The notes beneath the pieces were generated by a model, which worked only from the letters and a program-made list of their open reading frames with translations, was not told the DNA's origin and ran no database searches. 5,386 bases of DNA from Actinomycetota bacterium (GTDB taxonomy: Bacteria > Actinomycetota > Humimicrobiia > Humimicrobiales > Humimicrobiaceae): positions 1 through 5,386 of the forward strand of contig JAMCVO010000214.1 of NCBI GenBank assembly GCA_023475715.1. Direction: 5' to 3'. This document shows, piece after piece, positions 3,848-5,386 of this stretch. Made by a program: the position numbers and the translations under genes. The first letter of the stretch is position 1. Every line of letters begins with the position of its first letter.

Positions 3848-5245
3848 ATGAAAGCGGATATAAATGGTAATTTCGATGACCGCTTAAAAAGCTCTGTTTT
3901 TAGACCCCTAAATTATACTTCTAAGGGCTACTATGGCTTTTTATTGGTTATGCTGGCTGTTATTGCATGGGGTGGCTATGCGTATATTACCCAATTACGG
4001 TATGGTCTTATTGTAACCGGAATGCGTGATGTAGCCTTATGGGGCTTTTATATTGTTAATTTTGTCTTTTTTATCGGAATCAGCCATGCAGGAGCATTGG
4101 TCGTGGCTATTTTGCGCCTGAGCGGAGTTCACTGGCAAACCCCGATAAATCGAATAGCTGAAGTTATTACAGTTGTAGCTCTCATGATGGGAGGAATAAT
4201 GCCCATTATTGATATGGGGCGTCCTGATAGAATATTGAATCTTTTTGTTTACGGAAGGTTTTTGTCGCCTCTTATATGGGATATTACTTCCATAACAACT
4301 TATTTAACCGGAAGTCTTATCTTCCTGTATCTGCCACTTATCCCCGACATGGCCATTTTAAGAGATAGCTTGGGTAAAGAGTCCTCGCCTGTTAAAAGAA
4401 AATTTTATACAGTTTTGGCAGCAGGCTGGAGAAATTCTCCTGAACAAAAACAGCTGCTGGAAAAGGGTATTCGTATTATGACTATTATTATTATTCCAAT
4501 TGCAGTATCTGTGCATACTGTAGTGTCCTTTGTGTTTGCAATGACGCTTCGTCCTGGCTGGAATAGCACTATTTTTGGCCCTTATTTTGTTATCGGGGCC
4601 ATATTCTCAGGTATTGCAGCCATACTTATAGTGATGGCTATCTTCAGAAAATTGTTTCATCTGGAGGAATTTATTACTGAAAGACATTTTCGAAATCTTA
4701 GCTATCTGCTGATGACTTTACTTCTTTTGTATGCATATTTTACTCTTGCCGAGTATTGGACCCTTGCATATAAGGTTGAAATGGGCGATAAAGAGCTTCT
4801 TGCTCAGCTTATGTTAGGAAAAAGTGCTATCTGGTTTTGGACATTTATTTTAGGTGGTTTGATAATTCCTGCTTTTCTTATTGTTTTCAAAAAAATCCGC
4901 ATTATTCCCAGAATTGTAATTGCTTCAGTAATTATAACTGTGGTAATGTGGATTAAGCGGTTTATGATTATCCTCCCTACCCTGCAGGTACCGTTGATGC
5001 CATTTGAGTTTGGAGTATATAAACCAACCTGGGTAGAAATATCGATTACATTAGCAGCCTTAGCTGGTTTCGCCCTGCTTGTTGCTCTTTTTGCCAAAGT
5101 TTTTCCCATAATACCAGTTTGGGAGGTTAGCAGACAGCACGAACAAAAATCCACACTTGAGCCCGAACAAAAATCGACACTTGAGTATATTCCTAATAAA
5201 AATCTTTCAGGGATTTTTGGGCATTTAAAACGGAGGGATCATTAA
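3848..5245 (+). CDS. nrfD: NrfD/PsrC-family quinone-interacting membrane subunit, ActC-like
   Basis: A 465-residue polytopic protein with about ten predicted membrane helices, matching the long NrfD forms (ActC, DsrP, HybB) rather than the short PsrC form. Recognisable family segments include G-I-S-H-A-G (77-82, with H80), I-N-R-I-A-E (100-105), D-M-G-R-P (122-126), S-P-L-I-W-D (140-145) and, further on, S-V-H-T-V-V-S-F and P-G-W-N-S-T-I-F-G-P-Y-F. These resemble ActC of alternative complex III most closely. The family exchanges electrons between menaquinone or ubiquinone and the attached periplasmic Fe-S subunit. The ATG directly follows the Fe-S stop codon, and GAGG (3839-3842) lies within the upstream gene's last codons, so the two are translated together. 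The C-terminal tail has a duplicated E-Q-K-S-T-L-E heptapeptide. The specific pathway is not identifiable from this subunit alone. Confidence 0.93.
   Translation: MKADINGNFDDRLKSSVFRPLNYTSKGYYGFLLVMLAVIAWGGYAYITQLRYGLIVTGMRDVALWGFYIVNFVFFIGISHAGALVVAILRLSGVHWQTPINRIAEVITVVALMMGGIMPIIDMGRPDRILNLFVYGRFLSPLIWDITSITTYLTGSLIFLYLPLIPDMAILRDSLGKESSPVKRKFYTVLAAGWRNSPEQKQLLEKGIRIMTIIIIPIAVSVHTVVSFVFAMTLRPGWNSTIFGPYFVIGAIFSGIAAILIVMAIFRKLFHLEEFITERHFRNLSYLLMTLLLLYAYFTLAEYWTLAYKVEMGDKELLAQLMLGKSAIWFWTFILGGLIIPAFLIVFKKIRIIPRIVIASVIITVVMWIKRFMIILPTLQVPLMPFEFGVYKPTWVEISITLAALAGFALLVALFAKVFPIIPVWEVSRQHEQKSTLEPEQKSTLEYIPNKNLSGIFGHLKRRDH
5140..5185 (+). repeat. Tandem 24-base repeat in the nrfD 3' end
   Basis: A 22-base unit at 5140-5161 recurs at 5164-5185 with a single mismatch (5152 C, 5176 G) and a period of 24 bases. 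It keeps the reading frame and encodes E-Q-K-S-T-L-E twice in the cytoplasmic or periplasmic C-terminal tail, after the last membrane helix. It is probably a recent slippage duplication. Confidence 0.9.
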
Positions 5246-5246
5246 T

Positions 5247-5386
5247 ATGTTCTATGGACGTTTGGCATTGTTATTTTTTATTTTTATTTTGATTTTAGTT
5301 TTAATTTTTCCCGGAGTAATCATGGCTAAAAACATGTCTGCCCAGGGCACTGCTTCAGATACACAGCAAAATAATAATATTTTTCG
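5247..5386 (+). CDS. Start of an exported or membrane-anchored protein, 3' truncated
   Basis: The ATG at 5247 lies one base after the nrfD stop, with GGAGG (5232-5236) ten bases upstream, so it is the next gene of the same operon. The 46 visible codons give a short positive N-terminus (M-F-Y-G-R), a strongly hydrophobic helix at about residues 6-22, and then a polar stretch rich in Gln, Asn, Thr and Ser. This is a Sec-type signal peptide or signal anchor; possible cleavage is after I-M-A or M-S-A. There is no twin-arginine pair and no lipobox. By position it may be a periplasmic cytochrome c or another redox partner of the Fe-S/NrfD pair, but no C-x-x-C-H motif is reached before the window ends. 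The gene continues beyond the right edge. Confidence 0.8.
   Translation, partial: MFYGRLALLFFIFILILVLIFPGVIMAKNMSAQGTASDTQQNNNIF

Noticed and set aside
4804..5154. Long antisense frame inside nrfD (116 codons)
   Set aside because: It lies wholly within a well-supported NrfD coding region, has no ribosome site or recognisable domain, and is best explained as a shadow frame.
1..5386. Window length of 5386 bases equals the phiX174 genome length
   Set aside because: The sequence encodes bacterial two-component, Tat and NrfD proteins and none of the phage genes; the length match is coincidence.

Overview
The window is AT-rich bacterial DNA with an accessory-to-respiratory gene layout. A lipoprotein signal with lipobox, TatA, a twin-arginine-exported iron-sulfur protein and a NrfD-type quinone-linked membrane subunit point to a Gram-negative-type, anaerobic or facultatively anaerobic respiring bacterium. 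I cannot name the taxon from sequence alone. Base composition is uneven: the regulator and intergenic stretches are very AT-rich (for example 13 G/C in 1321-1380), while the iron-sulfur gene is richer (33 G/C in 3421-3480).

Layout. Bases 1-128 are the 5' end of a response-regulator gene on the minus strand, cut by the window edge. Bases 406-543 (minus) encode a 45-residue lipoprotein too short for ordinary gene callers. A 232-base AT-rich gap separates it from a divergent, complete OmpR/PhoB-type response regulator (776-1450, plus). Two small membrane proteins follow on the minus strand (2263 down to 1471), converging on the regulator. Bases 2264-2691 are non-coding or nearly so and hold a palindrome, three short direct repeats, a strong hairpin and a probable promoter. 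From 2692 to the end everything is on the plus strand: tatA, a Tat-exported four-cluster ferredoxin-like subunit, an ActC-like NrfD subunit, and the start of another exported protein cut by the right edge.

How the genes fit together. The plus-strand block looks like part of a complex iron-sulfur molybdoenzyme or alternative-complex-III-like respiratory module. The NrfD subunit would exchange electrons with the quinone pool, the periplasmic Fe-S subunit would wire it to a redox partner, and TatA would help export the folded Fe-S subunit. The catalytic subunit or cytochrome is not in the window.

The most unusual signal is an exact 127-base inverted repeat (1-127 against 777-903). It duplicates the first 42 codons of the response regulator and stops inside the start codon. 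It is either a real divergent duplication, which could allow inversion of the 649 bases between the arms, or a contig-end/assembly effect, because 127 is also a common de Bruijn k-mer size. No CRISPR array, transposase, tRNA or rRNA was recognised.
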